From: an uncultured Methylococcales bacterium
Lineage (GTDB): Bacteria; Pseudomonadota; Gammaproteobacteria; Methylococcales; Methylomonadaceae
Direction: 5' to 3'
Length of the DNA: 32,588 bases
Assembly: GCA_903902705.1 (NCBI GenBank)
Contig: CAIUVX010000055.1
Span: 1-32,588, forward strand
The notes beneath the pieces are model-generated. The model was not told the DNA's origin. It searched no databases and saw nothing but the letters and a program-made list of their open reading frames with translations. Within the stretch, counting starts at the first letter, position 1, and the number at the start of each line of letters is the position of its first letter. Made by a program: the position numbers and the translations under genes. This document shows positions 17,070 through 26,953 of the stretch, in pieces.

Positions 17070-18467
17070 ATGTTACCTGTAATAGCCCTAGTCGGGCGAC
17101 CCAATGTGGGAAAATCCACTTTATTCAACTACTTAACCAAAAGCCGCGAAGCTCTGGTTGCTGATTTTGCGGGCTTAACTCGTGACCGTCAATATGGACG
17201 CGTTAAACATGGAAATCGTCCTTGTTTAGTCGTTGATACAGGCGGTATCGCCGATAACGCACAAGGTATTGATAGCATCTCTCGAAAACAAGTACAAATC
17301 GCTTTGGAAGAAGCTGATTTAGTATTTTTCATGGTGGATGCGCGTGAAGGTTTAAGCGCGTCAGATAGAGTTATTGCAGACTCTTTAAGAAAGCTTAACA
17401 AGCCCATTGTGCTGGTCACTAATAAAGTCGATGGCATTGATAGCACTATCGCCGCTGCTGATTTTTACGCTTTAGCATTGGGCGAACCTGTGCGCATTGC
17501 CGCTTCACACGGCAGAGGCATACCCGAACTACTGGAACACGCCTATCAACTATTGCCGCCTGAAAGCAAAGAAGAAGCGGAAGAAGATGCAAAAAAAGGC
17601 ATTGCCATCGCCGTCGTCGGTCGTCCGAATGTCGGTAAATCCACACTGGTAAATCGCTTATTAGGCGAAGAACGCGTCATCGTATTTGATGAACCAGGTA
17701 CAACTCGCGACAGTATTTATATTCCTTTTGAGCGTAATGGCAAACAATTTACCCTGATTGATACTGCTGGAATGCGCCGCCGTTCTAAAATCGCTGAAAC
17801 CATTGAAAAATTCAGCGTTATTAAATCATTACAAGCGATTGAAAAAGCCAATGTGGTGATTTATTTAATCGATGCTACCGAAGGTATTACCGATCAAGAC
17901 GCGCATTTATTAGGCTTAGTGTTAGAAGCAGGCAGACCGCTGATTATCGGACTGAATAAATGGGATGGTTTGAGTCAAACGCAAAAAGGCACGATAGAAC
18001 GGCATCTGGAATTTAAACTCGCGTTTTTAGATTTTGCTGAAAAACACCCCATCTCTGCATTGCATGGCAGTGGCGTTGGCAAATTATTTGATATGGTGCA
18101 TCAGCTGTATGCGTCCACCATGATCGATATGTCCACGCCTGTATTAACGCGGATTTTAAAAGAAGCCACCACTGCGCATCAACCACCCGTAGTCAACACG
18201 CGGCGTATTAAATTGAAATACGCGCATCAAGGTGGACGTAATCCACCAATTATCATTATTCACGGTGTCCAAACTGATGTATTGCCGCTGTCTTATAAAC
18301 GTTATTTAACTAACTATTACCGTGATAAATTAGGGTTAGCGGGTACACCGATACGCATAGAGTTTAAATCGCCAGTTAATCCGTTTCATGGACAGAAAGC
18401 CAAGCCTACAGAATGGGCGGTGGAAAAGAAAAAACGCTTACTATCACGCAACAAACCTAAGAAATAA
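17070..18467 (+). CDS. der: Ribosome-associated GTPase Der (EngA)
   Basis: A 465-residue GTPase with two tandem G domains, unique to the EngA/Der family and required for 50S ribosome maturation. The first P-loop is GRPNVGKS at 9-16, with DTGG and NKVD motifs following. The second P-loop is at about 184-191, with [10 protein letters not shown] and NKWD. The C-terminal KH-like domain (about 360-450) includes [16 protein letters not shown] and [16 protein letters not shown]. The ATG lies one base after the bamB stop. It ends the housekeeping cluster. No strong terminator is visible before tpx. Confidence 0.97.
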   Translation: MLPVIALVGRPNVGKSTLFNYLTKSREALVADFAGLTRDRQYGRVKHGNRPCLVVDTGGIADNAQGIDSISRKQVQIALEEADLVFFMVDAREGLSASDRVIADSLRKLNKPIVLVTNKVDGIDSTIAAADFYALALGEPVRIAASHGRGIPELLEHAYQLLPPESKEEAEEDAKKGIAIAVVGRPNVGKSTLVNRLLGEERVIVFDEPGTTRDSIYIPFERNGKQFTLIDTAGMRRRSKIAETIEKFSVIKSLQAIEKANVVIYLIDATEGITDQDAHLLGLVLEAGRPLIIGLNKWDGLSQTQKGTIERHLEFKLAFLDFAEKHPISALHGSGVGKLFDMVHQLYASTMIDMSTPVLTRILKEATTAHQPPVVNTRRIKLKYAHQGGRNPPIIIIHGVQTDVLPLSYKRYLTNYYRDKLGLAGTPIRIEFKSPVNPFHGQKAKPTEWAVEKKKRLLSRNKPKK

Positions 18468-18521
18468 AGCTAAAAAAGCGTACTCCGTAATATCACTTTT
18501 ACATTTATTAGAGGGCTATTT

Positions 18522-19034
18522 ATGACCATCATCACTTTCCAAGGCAAACCCATAGAAACTAATGGCGCGTTACCCTTAGTTGGTACAAAAGCCCCCGACT
18601 TTACCTTAGTCGATGGCAAATTGAAGGATGTCACATTAGGTACTTACAGTGGAAAACGAAAAATACTCAACATTGTCCCCAGTGTTGACACGCCAACCTG
18701 TGCGGCTTCTACCCTTAAATTCAATGAAAAAGCTACCCATTTACACAACACCGTTGTATTAGTGATTTCCGCCGACCTGCCATTTGCCCAATGCCGCTTT
18801 TGCAGCAATGAAAGCCTACATCACGTTATTCCGTTATCCACCTTTCGTTCTAGTTTTGCCGAGGATTATGGTGTGAAGTTAGTCGATTCGATATTGGCAG
18901 GACTCACCGCCCGCGCTGTGATAGTGATTGATGAAAAAGACAGAGTTATTTACACCGAATTGGTCAGTGAATTATCGAATGAACCAGATTATAAAAGCGC
19001 GTTAGCTGCATTGACCGATTTACAGGGAAATTAG
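18522..19034 (+). CDS. tpx: Thiol peroxidase (Tpx)
   Basis: An atypical 2-Cys peroxiredoxin of 170 residues that reduces lipid and hydrogen peroxides using thioredoxin. The peroxidatic cysteine is C60 in VDTPTCAAST and the resolving cysteine is C94. The fold signatures KAPDFTLVDGKLKD and DLPFAQ are typical. An extra C91 makes a C-R-F-C pair at 91-94, where most Tpx proteins have Ala at the first position. AGAGGG lies about seven bases before ATG. It is on the same strand as der but separated by 54 bases and probably has its own promoter. Confidence 0.96.
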   Translation: MTIITFQGKPIETNGALPLVGTKAPDFTLVDGKLKDVTLGTYSGKRKILNIVPSVDTPTCAASTLKFNEKATHLHNTVVLVISADLPFAQCRFCSNESLHHVIPLSTFRSSFAEDYGVKLVDSILAGLTARAVIVIDEKDRVIYTELVSELSNEPDYKSALAALTDLQGN

Positions 19035-19054
19035 AGTACGCTGTGTATCACTGC

Positions 19055-19083
19055 CTACAGTTAAGTTCGTACTGAGTCTGTAG
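19055..19083. repeat. CTACAG/CTGTAG stem after tpx
   Basis: CTACAG (19055-19060) pairs with CTGTAG (19078-19083) over a 17-base loop, 20 bases after the tpx stop. The stem is short and no T-run follows, so it is only a possible 3'-end structure. Confidence 0.3.
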
Positions 19084-19092
19084 AAGTTGAAG

Positions 19093-19108
19093 GGCTTAAT
19101 ATTAAGCC
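19093..19108. promoter_or_regulatory. Perfect 16-bp palindrome GGCTTAATATTAAGCC
   Basis: An uninterrupted palindrome sits 20 bases upstream of the ATG at 19129, directly before its ribosome site. Having no loop, it is a poor hairpin but a good shape for a dimeric repressor operator. It could control the alpha/beta hydrolase and the GmrSD-type gene behind it. The role is inference. Confidence 0.4.
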
Positions 19109-19128
19109 AAACAAATGAGGAATCAGCG

Positions 19129-19737
19129 ATGCAAGCTATTTTGATTCATGGCATGGGACGCACTCCTGCTTCCATGCTGATATTGGCGATGCGACTGCGG
19201 TCAGCAGGTATTCGACCACATTTTTTCGCGTATTCAGCCGCCTTTGAACGCTGGGAAACGTGCGTTAATCGACTGGAAAGCTATATTCACCAACATACCC
19301 GCAACGATGAATTCATCATCATCGGACATTCACTCGGCACGGTATTGACACGCGGCGTATTACCCAAACTGACTCACAAACCCGTAGCGTGTTTTTTCCT
19401 AGCCCCACCCACCAAAGCCTGTTTTGCCGCCCGAAAGCTCGCGCCCTCACGTTTATATAAAATGCTCACAGGTGAAATGGGGCAGTTATTAGCCAATCCA
19501 ATTTTTATGGATTCACTACACCTACCCGATATGCCAACAAAAATATACGCGGGTAATGCTGGATTACGCGGGCGATATTCCCCTTTTGGTGAACAAGCCA
19601 ATGATGGCGTATTATCAGTCACTGAAACCTTATTACCCCCTATTCCCACAGAAACTGTCCCTGCGGTTCATACTTTTATCATGAATAAAAAAGCGATTGC
19701 TGATGATATTGTTAAGCTGGCTAATGTAGAAAAATAA
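19129..19737 (+). CDS. Alpha/beta hydrolase of unknown substrate
   Basis: A 202-residue small alpha/beta hydrolase. The start at ATG 19129 is preferred over an upstream TTG (19087) because GAGGA lies seven bases before it and the first strand of the fold begins at once (MQAILIHGMGRT). HGMG (7-10) is the oxyanion-hole region. The nucleophile is S68 in IIGHSLGTV. A late His in VPAVHTFIM is the probable third catalytic residue and an Asp around NDGVLS may complete the triad. It has no signal peptide. It resembles putative cytosolic lipases/esterases. Only 31 bases separate it from the GmrSD-type gene, so they may share a transcript, but the functions need not be linked. Confidence 0.82.
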   Translation: MQAILIHGMGRTPASMLILAMRLRSAGIRPHFFAYSAAFERWETCVNRLESYIHQHTRNDEFIIIGHSLGTVLTRGVLPKLTHKPVACFFLAPPTKACFAARKLAPSRLYKMLTGEMGQLLANPIFMDSLHLPDMPTKIYAGNAGLRGRYSPFGEQANDGVLSVTETLLPPIPTETVPAVHTFIMNKKAIADDIVKLANVEK

Positions 19738-19768
19738 AATAATTTAAAAAATACAAAGAGAATTTTAT

Positions 19769-21511
19769 ATGGCTAAAACTAATGTACTGGATACTGATAC
19801 CGTTAATTTTGGTGATATTATTGGTAATGGCAAGATTTATCGTGTGCCTTTATATCAACGTGATTATTCATGGGAAGAAGAAAATTGGGATGATTTGTGG
19901 CAAGATATAATCAATTTGCAAGATAACAGTAGTAACTACCATTATATGGGGGCTATTGTTTTACAAGATGGCAGTAATGAAAAAGAATTTTTTATTATCG
20001 ATGGTCAGCAAAGGCTAGTAACGCTCAGTATTATTGCTATTGCTGTTATTGAAAAAATAAGGCAACTAAAAGAAAGTGGTATTGAAACAGCAGAAAATGA
20101 AGAAAGAGTATCATTATTAAGAAATGATTATCTTGGTCGTAAAAATCCTAGTTCTCTTTTTTATTCAAGCAAATTATTTTTAAATAAAAACAACGATAAC
20201 TTTTACCAAACTAATTTATTGCAGTTCAAAAAACCAATAAACCCTAAGTCACTCAATGATTCTGATAAATTATTATGGCATGGATATAATTATTTTTTAT
20301 CAAAGTTGTCCGAGTTAGAGTATCTGAAAACAGGACGTAATTTTTCAGATTTTTTAACAGAATCTGTAGCAAGACAATTGCTGTTTATTCAAATTAGCGT
20401 GCAAGATGAAATTAATGCTTATACAGTTTTTGAAACGTTAAATGCTCGTGGTGTTGAATTAACTTCAACTGACTTGTTAAAAAATTATTTATTTTCTTTG
20501 ATTAAATCAGAAAATGATTTACAACATATTCAAAAACAATGGGAAAAAATTTCTGATACGGTTAGCATCAAAAAATTACCTGAATTCTTAAGAGTTTATA
20601 TTAATTCAAAAGAAAAACTTATTAGAAAAGATGGTTTATTTAAAGCTATAAAAAATAAATTTGAAAACAAGAATAATGAAAGAGAGAATAAGGTTATTGC
20701 TTTGCTGGATGAGTTAGAGAAATTCTCATATTTTTATCAAGCACTTTCTCAGCCAAATCATGATTTATGGCGAATAGATGATAGTTGCGCCAAAGATATT
20801 CGTAATGCAATAAAGATAATAGATTTATTTAAAGTAAAACAAATTTATCCATTATTGTTTGCTGCTTATGACAAATTTTATTTAACATCACCCGATAAAT
20901 TTTATAAAGTTTTAGATATTTGTTTAGTTATTTCATTTCGTTATAACATTATTGGTGGAAAAAACCCTAATGAATTGGAAAAAACTTACAATGAAGCGGC
21001 AATAAAAATAAATGATGGCAGTATAAAATCGCCACAACAAATTTTTCAAGCATTGAAAAGAGTTTATATTTCAGATGATATATTTATCAATGATTTTTCT
21101 TATAAAACAATTAAAACAAATTCTGGCAAGCGTTTAATTCGCTATATTTTATTTACTTTAGAATTCAATGTGAGTAGTCACAATTATGATTTTGATGATG
21201 ACCTTGCCACTATTGAGCATATTTTGCCAGAAAATCCTAGTGAAATCTGGGAAAGCGTGTTTCCTTACAAAGAATGGGAAAGCAATGTTTACCGTTTAGG
21301 AAATTATACTTTGTTGGAACAAAAAATAAATCGTGAAATTAAAAACAAAAGTTATATTGAAAAACAATCTTTTTATCAAAACAGCCAATACCAAATAACT
21401 CAAGATATACAATCTGCTCTATGGAATAGAGATAGCTTACAATTACGCCAAGAAAATATGGCTAAAATGGCTACCCTTGCTTGGCGTGTTAATGATAGTT
21501 ACACTCAATAA
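19769..21511 (+). CDS. GmrSD-type (DUF262-DUF1524) restriction/defence protein
   Basis: A 580-residue single-chain protein of the GmrSD family, whose best-known members cut modified (glucosylated hydroxymethylcytosine) phage DNA using NTP. The N-terminal DUF262/GmrS domain shows [10 protein letters not shown] (26-35) and the nucleotide-binding DGQQR (78-82), then [22 protein letters not shown]. The C-terminal DUF1524/GmrD HNH-like domain has IEHILPEN with H484, then YRLGNYTLL with N512 and the trailing NREIKNKSY. The middle is helical and rich in Lys, Asn and Ile. The gene is plainly more AT-rich than its neighbours, with long A and T runs, consistent with horizontal transfer. AGAGA precedes the ATG. 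It lies alone between housekeeping genes, without a partner restriction subunit. Confidence 0.9.
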   Translation: MAKTNVLDTDTVNFGDIIGNGKIYRVPLYQRDYSWEEENWDDLWQDIINLQDNSSNYHYMGAIVLQDGSNEKEFFIIDGQQRLVTLSIIAIAVIEKIRQLKESGIETAENEERVSLLRNDYLGRKNPSSLFYSSKLFLNKNNDNFYQTNLLQFKKPINPKSLNDSDKLLWHGYNYFLSKLSELEYLKTGRNFSDFLTESVARQLLFIQISVQDEINAYTVFETLNARGVELTSTDLLKNYLFSLIKSENDLQHIQKQWEKISDTVSIKKLPEFLRVYINSKEKLIRKDGLFKAIKNKFENKNNERENKVIALLDELEKFSYFYQALSQPNHDLWRIDDSCAKDIRNAIKIIDLFKVKQIYPLLFAAYDKFYLTSPDKFYKVLDICLVISFRYNIIGGKNPNELEKTYNEAAIKINDGSIKSPQQIFQALKRVYISDDIFINDFSYKTIKTNSGKRLIRYILFTLEFNVSSHNYDFDDDLATIEHILPENPSEIWESVFPYKEWESNVYRLGNYTLLEQKINREIKNKSYIEKQSFYQNSQYQITQDIQSALWNRDSLQLRQENMAKMATLAWRVNDSYTQ

Positions 21512-21539
21512 AATATTTTTCTTAATTAAGGAATCCACT

Positions 21540-24083
21540 ATGCTAGAAACTTACCGTAAACACGTTGCTGAACGCGCCGCTGAGGGCGTAGTACCTAAAC
21601 CCTTGAATGCAGAACAAACAGCGGCATTAATTGAACTCATTAAACAACCACCTGCGGATGAAGAAGCGTTTATCATCGACTTGTTGGAAAATCGCATTCC
21701 AGCGGGTGTTGATGAAGCTGCTTACATTAAAGCGGGCTTTTTAGCTGCGATTGCTAAAGGCGAAACGACTTCACCGATTTTAACCGCTGAACGGGCTACG
21801 GAATTATTAGGCACTATGTTGGGCGGTTATAACATCGCACCGCTGATTGATTTATTGGATAACGCTGAGCTCGCACCGATTGCGGCTAAGGCGTTATCTC
21901 ATACGTTGTTGGTATTTGATGCCTTTCATGATGTGCAGGAAAAAGCCGAGGCGGGCAATGCGTTTTCTCAACAAGTATTGCAATCGTGGGCGGATGCCGA
22001 ATGGTTTACCAGCAAGCCTGTGATGCCTGAAAAATTAACAGTGACGGTGTTTAAAGTCACGGGCGAAACCAATACCGATGATTTATCGCCTGCGCCTGAT
22101 GCGTGGTCACGTCCTGATATTCCTTTGCACGCAAAAGCGATGTTAAAAATGCCGCGTGAGGGTATTACTAACGCGGAATTGCAAATTGAAGTGTTAAAAG
22201 AAAAAGGCTTTCCTGTCGCATACATTGGTGACGTAGTTGGTACAGGTTCATCACGCAAATCGGCGACTAATTCAGTGCTGTGGTTTACAGGGCGTGATAT
22301 TCCGTTTATTCCGAATAAGCGCGAAGGTGGCGTGTGTATCGGTGGCAAAATCGCACCAATTTTCTTCAACACAATGGAAGATTCAGGCGCGTTGCCATTT
22401 GAGTGTGATGTGAGCAACATGGCTATGGGTGATGTTATCGACATTTATCCCTATCAAGGCGTGGTGAAACGTTATGACAGCGAAGAGGTGGTTTGTTCGT
22501 TTGAATTAAAAACCGATGTGTTATTGGATGAAGTGCGAGCAGGTGGACGCATTCCGCTGATTATCGGACGTGGTTTAACCGATAGAGCGCGTAAAACTTT
22601 AGGTTTGGGTGCGTCTGAAATTTTTGTTCGTTCAGTAGATAAAGCAGACAGTGGCAAAGGTTACACGCTGGCACAAAAAATGGTCGGTAAAGCCTGTGGT
22701 GTTGCGGGTGTGCGTCCGAATACTTATTGCGAACCGAAGATGACTACCGTGGGTTCGCAAGATACCACAGGCCCAATGACCCGCGATGAATTAAAAGATT
22801 TAGCCTGTTTGGGTTTTTCGGCTGATTTAGTGTTGCAATCATTTTGCCATACTGCTGCGTATCCAAAACCAATTGATGTCACTATGCACCACACGCTACC
22901 AGATTTTATTATGAATCGTGGCGGCGTTGCGTTGCGTCCTGCGGATGGCATTATTCATTCATGGCTAAATCGTATGTTATTGCCTGATACCGTCGGCACG
23001 GGCGGCGATTCGCATACCCGTTTCCCGATAGGTATTTCCTTTCCAGCGGGGTCGGGTTTAGTGGCATTTGCGGCGGCAACAGGTGTGATGCCTTTGGATA
23101 TGCCTGAATCGGTGTTAGTGCGCTTTACAGGGGAAATGCAGGCGGGAATTACCCTGCGTGATTTGGTCAATGCGATTCCTTACGTTGCCTTACAACGTGG
23201 ATTGTTGACGCTGGATAAAAAGGGCAAGAAAAACGTGTTCTCAGGACGGATTTTAGAAATCGAAGGCTTGCCTGATTTGAAAGTGGAGCAAGCGTTTGAA
23301 TTATCCGATGCGTCAGCAGAACGTTCAGCGGGTGGTTGTACCGTGCGTTTGAATGAAGCACCGATACGCGAATATTTGAATTCCAATATCACGCTGTTGC
23401 GTTGGATGATAGCCCAAGGGTATGGCGATGTGCGCACCATTGAACGCCGTATTAAAGCCATGCAGGATTGGCTGGCTAATCCTGTATTACTAACAGCCGA
23501 TGCTGATGCCGAATACTTTGAAGTCATTGAAATCAATATGAGCGACATTAAAGAGCCGTTGCTGGCGTGTCCGAATGATCCTGATGATATTAAGCCGTTA
23601 TCGGAAGTCGCAGGTACAAAAATTGATGAGGTGTTTTTAGGCTCGTGCATGACCAATATCGGACATTTTCGTGCCGCAGGTAAATTGCTTGAACAACAAA
23701 AAGGCGAATTACCCAGTAAATTATGGATTGCACCACCGACTAAAATGGACGAAAGCCAACTGACCAAAGAAGGCTATTACGATACCTTTGCTAAAGCAGG
23801 AGCGCGAGCAGAAATGCCTGGTTGTTCATTGTGCATGGGTAATCAGGCACGAGTGGCTGCAAATGCCACCGTGGTTTCAACGTCTACGCGCAATTTCCCC
23901 AATCGTTTGGGTGATGGAGCGCAGGTGTATTTATCATCAGCAGAATTGGCAGCCGTGTGTTCGCTGTTAGGTAAAATCCCTAGCGTTGCAGAATATATGA
24001 GTTATGCTGGACAGATAAATGCGACGGCTGACGATACTTATCGGTATTTGAATTTTAATCAAATGGATAGTTATCAAAGCTAA
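21540..24083 (+). CDS. acnB: Aconitate hydratase B
   Basis: The bifunctional aconitase B (2-methylisocitrate dehydratase) of the TCA and methylcitrate cycles, 847 residues. The frame is open from 21477, but ATG 21540 is chosen because AAGGAA lies about eight bases before it and the N-terminus ([16 protein letters not shown]) is the family standard. The N-terminal HEAT-like domain and swivel domain precede the catalytic core. The [4Fe-4S] ligands are C703 in [11 protein letters not shown] and C762/C765 in [21 protein letters not shown] and [11 protein letters not shown] are conserved swivel motifs. It follows the GmrSD gene by 28 bases but has its own strong ribosome site and is probably an independent unit. 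Confidence 0.98.
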   Translation: MLETYRKHVAERAAEGVVPKPLNAEQTAALIELIKQPPADEEAFIIDLLENRIPAGVDEAAYIKAGFLAAIAKGETTSPILTAERATELLGTMLGGYNIAPLIDLLDNAELAPIAAKALSHTLLVFDAFHDVQEKAEAGNAFSQQVLQSWADAEWFTSKPVMPEKLTVTVFKVTGETNTDDLSPAPDAWSRPDIPLHAKAMLKMPREGITNAELQIEVLKEKGFPVAYIGDVVGTGSSRKSATNSVLWFTGRDIPFIPNKREGGVCIGGKIAPIFFNTMEDSGALPFECDVSNMAMGDVIDIYPYQGVVKRYDSEEVVCSFELKTDVLLDEVRAGGRIPLIIGRGLTDRARKTLGLGASEIFVRSVDKADSGKGYTLAQKMVGKACGVAGVRPNTYCEPKMTTVGSQDTTGPMTRDELKDLACLGFSADLVLQSFCHTAAYPKPIDVTMHHTLPDFIMNRGGVALRPADGIIHSWLNRMLLPDTVGTGGDSHTRFPIGISFPAGSGLVAFAAATGVMPLDMPESVLVRFTGEMQAGITLRDLVNAIPYVALQRGLLTLDKKGKKNVFSGRILEIEGLPDLKVEQAFELSDASAERSAGGCTVRLNEAPIREYLNSNITLLRWMIAQGYGDVRTIERRIKAMQDWLANPVLLTADADAEYFEVIEINMSDIKEPLLACPNDPDDIKPLSEVAGTKIDEVFLGSCMTNIGHFRAAGKLLEQQKGELPSKLWIAPPTKMDESQLTKEGYYDTFAKAGARAEMPGCSLCMGNQARVAANATVVSTSTRNFPNRLGDGAQVYLSSAELAAVCSLLGKIPSVAEYMSYAGQINATADDTYRYLNFNQMDSYQS

Positions 24084-24104
24084 ATAACATGGCTGAGTCC
24101 GCTT

Positions 24105-24133
24105 TTTGCCAACCTTTCTAAAAGGCGGGCAAA
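24105..24133. repeat. Compound hairpin downstream of acnB
   Basis: TTTGCC (24105-24110) pairs with GGCAAA (24128-24133), and inside it CCTTT (24113-24117) pairs with AAAGG (24121-24125) around a 3-base loop, leaving a 2x2 internal loop. It lies 21 bases after the acnB stop. The following bases (GAGCGTGTTCACCCTAC) resemble the repeat at 31460-31502, so this is probably a decayed palindromic repeat that may also protect the acnB mRNA end. No T-run follows. Confidence 0.6.
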
Positions 24134-24168
24134 GAGCGTGTTCACCCTACACGCGTAATAGGTGATTT

Positions 24169-24618
24169 ATGACAGCTAAAGAAACGACTTCTAAAAGCCC
24201 ATTGTCTTTTCAAAACCACACAATGGCATATTTTCACGGTCAGATTGGGCAACAAAAACGGCTTTTGCTCACCATTCAAAAGCTGTTGCCATTCGATTTA
24301 GCAGAACATATTTACTGTTGTTTAATAAAAGATAAAAAGCTGTTGCTGTATACAGATTCGGCAGCGTGGGCATCACAATTGCGTTTTTATAATGGCGTTA
24401 TTCTTGCTGCCAATGAGCTATTAGTAGATACAGTGCAGATTAAGGTGATGACTCAGGAAGTGGGATTTGTTACTCAGTCTGAACGCAAAGCACGATTGCC
24501 TTGTGCAGAAAAAATAGCAGAGTTACAAAAAGATAGTCTTAATATTGCCGATGAGCCGTTAAAAGCCGCGCTACTTAAGTTAAGCGCGACGCTCGCACGG
24601 CTATCTAATAAAGATTAA
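24169..24618 (+). CDS. DUF721 (DciA-like) protein
   Basis: A 149-residue protein with the DUF721 signature: LPFDLAEHIYCCLIKDKKLLLYTDSAAWASQLRFYN (about residues 41-76), then an Ile/Val-rich strand (VQIKVM) and a long C-terminal helix. DciA proteins recruit or load the replicative helicase DnaB in bacteria that lack DnaC. The aromatic TDSAAWASQLRF patch is the diagnostic core. In many gammaproteobacteria a DUF721 gene lies beside lpxC, as here, though here the two genes converge and their stop codons abut with no spacer. No strong ribosome site is seen. The helicase-loader role is inferred from the family. Confidence 0.8.
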   Translation: MTAKETTSKSPLSFQNHTMAYFHGQIGQQKRLLLTIQKLLPFDLAEHIYCCLIKDKKLLLYTDSAAWASQLRFYNGVILAANELLVDTVQIKVMTQEVGFVTQSERKARLPCAEKIAELQKDSLNIADEPLKAALLKLSATLARLSNKD

Positions 24619-25542
24619 TTACTCAGGGGGTCTAGGCGTTTGTGCAGAACGCATAAACGAAATAGGAGCTTCTTCATCATTATCAAAAGTGACCATTTCC
24701 CACGCGTCAGTATTATCCAATAAAGTACGCAGTAATTTATTGTTTAAACCATGACCTGATTTATAGCCGATAAACTCGCCAATTAAGCTATATCCTAATA
24801 GATATAAATCACCAATTGCATCGAGAATTTTGTGTTTCACAAATTCATCGGCACAACGCAGTCCATCTTCATTAAGAATTTTATTGTCATCAACCACAAT
24901 CGCATTATCAAGACTACCACCGAGTGCGAGGTTGTTGTCTCTGAGCATTTGAATGTCTTTCATGAAACCAAAAGTTCTGGCGCGGCTGACTTCTTTTACA
25001 AAGGTCGTTGAGGAAAAATCCATTGTCGCGGTTTTAACGTGTTCTTCAAAAGCAGGGTGTTCAAAATCAATGGTAAAAGTGACTTTAAAACCTTCAAACG
25101 GATTAAATTCCGCCCATTTATCGCCGTCTTCAACGCGAATACTGCGCTTGATACGAATATATTGTTTAGGACAGTCCTGTTCTTCAACACCTGCTGATTG
25201 CAGTAAAAATACAAAAGGTCCAGCACTGCCATCCATAATTGGCACTTCAGCGGCACTGACATCAATAATCGCGTTATCGATACCTAAACCTGCAAAGGCG
25301 GATAATAAATGCTCGATGGTGGAAATTTTGACATCACCTGCCACCAGTGTGGTTGATAGAACAGTTTCACCGACATTGCTAGGTGTGGCTTGAATAGTCA
25401 CTGGTTCATCTAAATCTACGCGGCGAAATCGAATGCCCGTATTGGGTTCGGAGGGTCGCAAGGTTAAATAGATTTTTTCGCCCGTGTGTAGACCTACGCC
25501 TGTGGCTCTGATGGTATTTTTTAAAGTTCTTTGTTTAATCAT
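24619..25542 (-). CDS. lpxC: UDP-3-O-acyl-N-acetylglucosamine deacetylase
   Basis: The zinc deacetylase that commits UDP-acyl-GlcNAc to lipid A synthesis, 307 residues. The frame extends upstream to 25620, but the ATG at 25542 gives the standard N-terminus [21 protein letters not shown] and the usual length of about 305. Zinc and catalytic residues are visible: H78 in STIEHLLSA, the [10 protein letters not shown] segment with the second zinc His and Asp, and SGHGLNN with the catalytic His. Its presence indicates an outer membrane with LPS. Unlike the common ftsA-ftsZ-lpxC order, the upstream neighbour here is divergent zapE. Confidence 0.97.
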   Translation of the reverse strand: MIKQRTLKNTIRATGVGLHTGEKIYLTLRPSEPNTGIRFRRVDLDEPVTIQATPSNVGETVLSTTLVAGDVKISTIEHLLSAFAGLGIDNAIIDVSAAEVPIMDGSAGPFVFLLQSAGVEEQDCPKQYIRIKRSIRVEDGDKWAEFNPFEGFKVTFTIDFEHPAFEEHVKTATMDFSSTTFVKEVSRARTFGFMKDIQMLRDNNLALGGSLDNAIVVDDNKILNEDGLRCADEFVKHKILDAIGDLYLLGYSLIGEFIGYKSGHGLNNKLLRTLLDNTDAWEMVTFDNDEEAPISFMRSAQTPRPPE

Positions 25543-25700
25543 AAATAACGTCAAAATAAAGGTGGAGCAAAGGGATGCAATGTTATCACAAAAACATAGA
25601 TTGAATTTTTTATCAGACAAAAATACTCAGTGGGGTTAAACTAACTTTATATTACAACGTGGTTTGCTAAATCAATGTTTTCACAGCTGTCGCTTACATC

Positions 25701-26867
25701 ATGCTAAAAAAGTTTTTTCAACCTGTACTATTGAATACTGTCACGCAACCTCCTAAAGTATCTAGGACACTGGAGCAGCGATATTTACAGCAAGTCGAGC
25801 AACACGCGCTTAAATACGATGAAATACAATTCAACGCTATTCGCCATTTACAAGCCTTATTGGATAAGCTACTGCTAACGAATGCCCAGAGTCATAAACC
25901 GTTAGCGCGTAAACTAGGATTATCGACACAACAAAAATGTCAAAGTTTATATATTTTTGGCGATGTTGGACGTGGTAAATCCATGTTAATGGATTTATTT
26001 TATGAGGTTTGCCCGTTAAAACAAAAAAGGCGGGTTTATTTTCATACCTTTATGCTGGAAGTCCACGCCTTTATTCATCAAGCACAACAACAAAACCAGC
26101 CAGATGCGATTCCTACACTGGCGAAAAAAATCAAAGACTCTACCTTGCTACTTTGTTTTGACGAGTTTCATGTCACTGATATAGCCGACGCTATGATTTT
26201 GCAGCGACTTTTTAGTCGTTTATTTGAGCTGGGTGTGGTGATGGTGATTACCTCTAATCGTCACCCTAATAACTTATATCAAGGTGGGTTGCTAAAAGAG
26301 CAGTCTTTAGCATTTACCCAGTTATTGCAAAGCGAAGCCAGCATTATCGAATTGGCTGTAAAGATCGATTATCGACTTAGTTACTCACCCGCATTAAATA
26401 ACACCTACTATTTTCCACTCGATGCCAAGGCGAATGACTTTGTGCAACAAACTTATAACGGATTAACACACTGTGCCACTAAGCAATCAGGGGTTTTACA
26501 GCTATTGGGCAGACAAGTATTTTTGTCGGCAGTATATAAAAATATCGCGCTGTTGTCTTTTGCCGAACTGTGCGTACAGCCCTTAGGTTCGGCTGATTAT
26601 TTAACACTCGCTAATCAATTTAGTACGCTGATAGTGACCGACATTCCAAAATTAACCGCAGATAAGCGTAATGAAGCCAAACGATTTGTGACACTGATTG
26701 ACGCACTCTACGAGCATAAAGTGCAATTGATTTGCACCGCAGAAGTCCCAGCTCACGCGCTTTACACGGAAGGCGATGGCGTGTTTGAATTCAAACGTAC
26801 AGTGTCAAGGCTCATCGAAATGCAGTCAGAAAGCTATTTACAGCGCACTTCTGTTTGGACTGGATAA
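25701..26867 (+). CDS. zapE: Cell division ATPase ZapE (AFG1-like)
   Basis: A 388-residue AAA-like ATPase related to mitochondrial AFG1/LACE1; in E. coli ZapE acts on the FtsZ ring late in division or under stress. The Walker A loop GDVGRGKS is at 87-94 and Walker B is LLLCFDEFHVTD (149-160). VYFHTFMLEVHAF and VMVITSNRHPNNLYQGGL are strongly conserved family blocks, and the arginine-finger region follows. It is divergent from lpxC across a 158-base gap in which I see no distinct promoter. The protein is somewhat longer at the N-terminus than minimal family members. Confidence 0.93.
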   Translation: MLKKFFQPVLLNTVTQPPKVSRTLEQRYLQQVEQHALKYDEIQFNAIRHLQALLDKLLLTNAQSHKPLARKLGLSTQQKCQSLYIFGDVGRGKSMLMDLFYEVCPLKQKRRVYFHTFMLEVHAFIHQAQQQNQPDAIPTLAKKIKDSTLLLCFDEFHVTDIADAMILQRLFSRLFELGVVMVITSNRHPNNLYQGGLLKEQSLAFTQLLQSEASIIELAVKIDYRLSYSPALNNTYYFPLDAKANDFVQQTYNGLTHCATKQSGVLQLLGRQVFLSAVYKNIALLSFAELCVQPLGSADYLTLANQFSTLIVTDIPKLTADKRNEAKRFVTLIDALYEHKVQLICTAEVPAHALYTEGDGVFEFKRTVSRLIEMQSESYLQRTSVWTG

Positions 26868-26883
26868 GGTTATTCTGGTTATT

Positions 26884-26928
26884 AACCGCATTATTCGCGT
26901 AAAATGCGCGGTTTCGTATCAAAGATAC
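26884..26928. other. Stem structures and possible -10 box before trkA
   Basis: AACCGC (26884-26889) pairs with GCGGTT (26908-26913), extended by ATT/AAT, and GTATC (26916-26920) pairs with GATAC (26924-26928) around AAA. TAAAAT (26900-26905) is a five-of-six match to a -10 box inside the first loop. These lie in the 86-base gap between zapE and trkA and could be a zapE 3' structure, a trkA promoter, or both. Confidence 0.3.
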
Positions 26929-26953
26929 AATACTTTTCTAACGGTATGACTTA

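Noticed and set aside
21477-21539. Longer N-terminus for aconitase B
   Set aside because: It runs back into the end of the GmrSD gene, and the ATG at 21540 has AAGGAA and the standard aconitase B start.
22472-23767. Several long open frames antisense to aconitase B (up to 195 codons)
   Set aside because: They are shadow frames in a well-conserved gene, with low-complexity, Ser-rich translations and no motifs.
19769-24083. A mobile element carrying GmrSD (integrase, direct repeats or tRNA site)
   Set aside because: No integrase, transposase or clear terminal repeats are seen; only composition suggests transfer.
25543-25620. Extended N-terminus for LpxC
   Set aside because: The 26 extra residues are not conserved, and the ATG at 25542 gives the usual LpxC start and length.
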